Positions 62,751 to 64,000 of a stretch of 64,000 bases of DNA are shown piece by piece. Positions within the stretch are counted from its first letter, which is position 1. Each line of letters begins with the position of its first letter. A model generated the notes under the pieces. The model was not told where the DNA came from and ran no database searches. It saw only the letters and a program-made list of their open reading frames with translations. The translations under genes and the position numbers were made by a program. The stretch is from NCBI RefSeq assembly GCF_000176235.1, contig NZ_ACZV01000004.1, positions 372,001 to 436,000 on the forward strand. Direction: 5' to 3'. This DNA comes from Vibrio orientalis CIP 102891 = ATCC 33934. GTDB taxonomy: Bacteria; Pseudomonadota; Gammaproteobacteria; Enterobacterales; Vibrionaceae.

Positions 62751-64000
62751 ATGTTGATAACAAAACTGAAAGAAGTCTCCATTGCTGCGAGGGCATGGTC
62801 AATTCTTGGACTGTTTGCGATCAGTCTGCTGACAAATACTTTTCTCAATATCGATGCTTCTCGTCAGCACATGCGCGAGAACTACGAACGTGGTGTAGAA
62901 ACCATGGTTGAAAGTGCATTAGGGGTTATCAAGTATTTTCACCAGCAGAGTGAAAGTGGTGCCCTGTCAGAAGCGGTTGCACAAGCGAGAGCATTAGAGA
63001 CCATAACGGCTATGCGTTTTGATGGTGATAACTATATCTTTGTTGGTGATAGAGAGGGTTATCAGCTTTCAACAGGCGTTCTTTCTCTGCTTGGTACCAA
63101 CATAATGAATTTGCAGGACAGCAATGGTCAGCACTTTGTGCAGAAACTCTATCAGACTGCACAAAGCGGCGGTGGTTTCGTCGATTACTATTGGAGAAAT
63201 CCAGATAAAGAGACTCAGGATCCTAAAACCAGTTATGCAGAGATGTTCGAACCTTGGGGCTGGATGGTTGGTTCGGGCATGAATATGGATGCGTTACAGA
63301 CGGTAACTCAAAAATCGGAAATCACCTCACTTAGCTATGCCGTAGGTATTCTGCTGATTCTATCTCTCGTGGTGGCTTATTTCATCAAGACGATCACATC
63401 CCCCCTCAAACGAACCCTTAAAGCGATGAAAGTGCTGGCTCAAGGCGAAGGGGATTTAACGCAAAGGCTGCCAGAAGAGGGCAGTAAAGAGCTTATTTAC
63501 CTGTCGCGTTATTTCAATCAGTTTGTTGCATCAATCCAGTCTATTATGCTCAATATTAACGATGCAGGCGCTCAAGTATCGTCGTCTGCAGTGCAGCTAT
63601 CCAACTCAGTCCATCACATTGACGACAGTTTGAATCAGCAGCAAGCGGACGTTGATATGCTAGCAACGGCGATGACAGAAATGCTTGCAACCGTTGAAGA
63701 GGTCGCAGGAAGAACCACTGAAGCGAACGATGCCAGCTGTCTCGCTGCGAAAGAGACGCAAAATAGCCGCAATATCATCCAAAAAAATGTCGATGAGGCG
63801 AATCAGCTATCTGAACAGATTGGCGCTGCGAGTGAAGCGGTTCAGCAACTGGCAACCGATGCGCGTAATGTCGATACCGTATTGGAGGTGATTCGTGGCG
63901 TCGCTGAACAAACTAACTTGTTGGCTTTAAACGCGGCAATTGAAGCGGCACGTGCCGGTGAGCAAGGACGAGGTTTTGCGGTAGTCGCGGATGAGGTACG
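62751..64000 (+). CDS. Methyl-accepting chemotaxis protein (3' end cut by window)
   Basis: The frame from ATG 62751 stays open for 416 codons to the window edge. A TM helix at about residues 14-31 is followed by a periplasmic sCache_2-type sensor (about 32-185; [29 protein letters not shown]). A second TM helix (about 192-212), a HAMP domain ([23 protein letters not shown] core) and the start of the cytoplasmic signalling domain come next. The visible tip motif [32 protein letters not shown] is the MCP hairpin signature (here given by its ends EQTNLLAL and FAVVADEVR). AGGG lies 9 bases before the ATG. The ligand is unknown; sCache_2 receptors often sense small organic acids. Confidence 0.93.
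   Translation, partial: MLITKLKEVSIAARAWSILGLFAISLLTNTFLNIDASRQHMRENYERGVETMVESALGVIKYFHQQSESGALSEAVAQARALETITAMRFDGDNYIFVGDREGYQLSTGVLSLLGTNIMNLQDSNGQHFVQKLYQTAQSGGGFVDYYWRNPDKETQDPKTSYAEMFEPWGWMVGSGMNMDALQTVTQKSEITSLSYAVGILLILSLVVAYFIKTITSPLKRTLKAMKVLAQGEGDLTQRLPEEGSKELIYLSRYFNQFVASIQSIMLNINDAGAQVSSSAVQLSNSVHHIDDSLNQQQADVDMLATAMTEMLATVEEVAGRTTEANDASCLAAKETQNSRNIIQKNVDEANQLSEQIGAASEAVQQLATDARNVDTVLEVIRGVAEQTNLLALNAAIEAARAGEQGRGFAVVADEV

Noticed and set aside
63685..63891. 68-codon frame inside the chemoreceptor gene
   Set aside because: It is a shadow frame; the in-frame MCP reading from 62751 covers it with clear domain signatures.

Overview
The window reads as Vibrio or a close relative in Vibrionaceae, probably from the second chromosome. 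This is inferred from gene content: a zwf-pgl-gnd operon, an lctP/lldD/Fe-S D-lactate dehydrogenase cluster, a cytochrome b562 and several c-di-GMP and chemotaxis genes. From memory, V. cholerae carries the first two clusters on chromosome II. Base composition looks even across the window. I see no tRNA, rRNA, IS element, prophage or CRISPR array.

Layout. 0-2.5 kb: the start of a secreted protein (cut by the window edge), a DUF6279 lipoprotein, a TauE/SafE exporter and a small membrane protein. 2.5-7.4 kb: an aldehyde dehydrogenase divergent from an AcoR-type sigma-54 activator, with a matching -24/-12 promoter and TGTTC-type upstream sites between them; then VOC, antibiotic-biosynthesis-monooxygenase-like and YtoQ genes. 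7.4-10.9 kb: a 44-residue ORF and a two-gene surface operon (LruC/TSP3/FG-GAP protein plus lipoprotein). 11-14.8 kb: zwf-pgl-gnd. 15-18 kb: a dCache/HD-GYP protein. 18-22.6 kb: cytochrome b562, a DUF2946-like protein, a PepSY membrane protein, peptidase T and a DM13 protein.

22.7-38.3 kb is the most unusual part: a three-gene operon of about 15.6 kb. It encodes a giant exported protein (about 3,700 aa) built from about 23 divergent DUF11/Ig-like repeats, a 1,184-aa predicted outer-membrane beta-barrel protein, and a lipoprotein with two OmpA-type peptidoglycan-binding domains. Together they look like a surface fibre, an outer-membrane anchor or exporter, and a cell-wall tether. I cannot name a characterised system with this architecture.

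38.3-49 kb: an MscS-like channel, a GFA-family protein, a PTS EIIC-EAL fusion, an Acr3/ArsR arsenic module with two identical operators, an M16 lipoprotein protease, a lipase-like hydrolase, a glycine-zipper lipoprotein and a PhzF protein. 49-56.1 kb: lactate use (Fe-S D-lactate dehydrogenase, lldD, lactate permease, divergent LysR). 56.1-64 kb: a YejF-like double ABC ATPase without permeases, a TPR-like protein, a Lon-family protease, fermentative D-lactate dehydrogenase, a GNAT acetyltransferase and a chemoreceptor cut by the window end.
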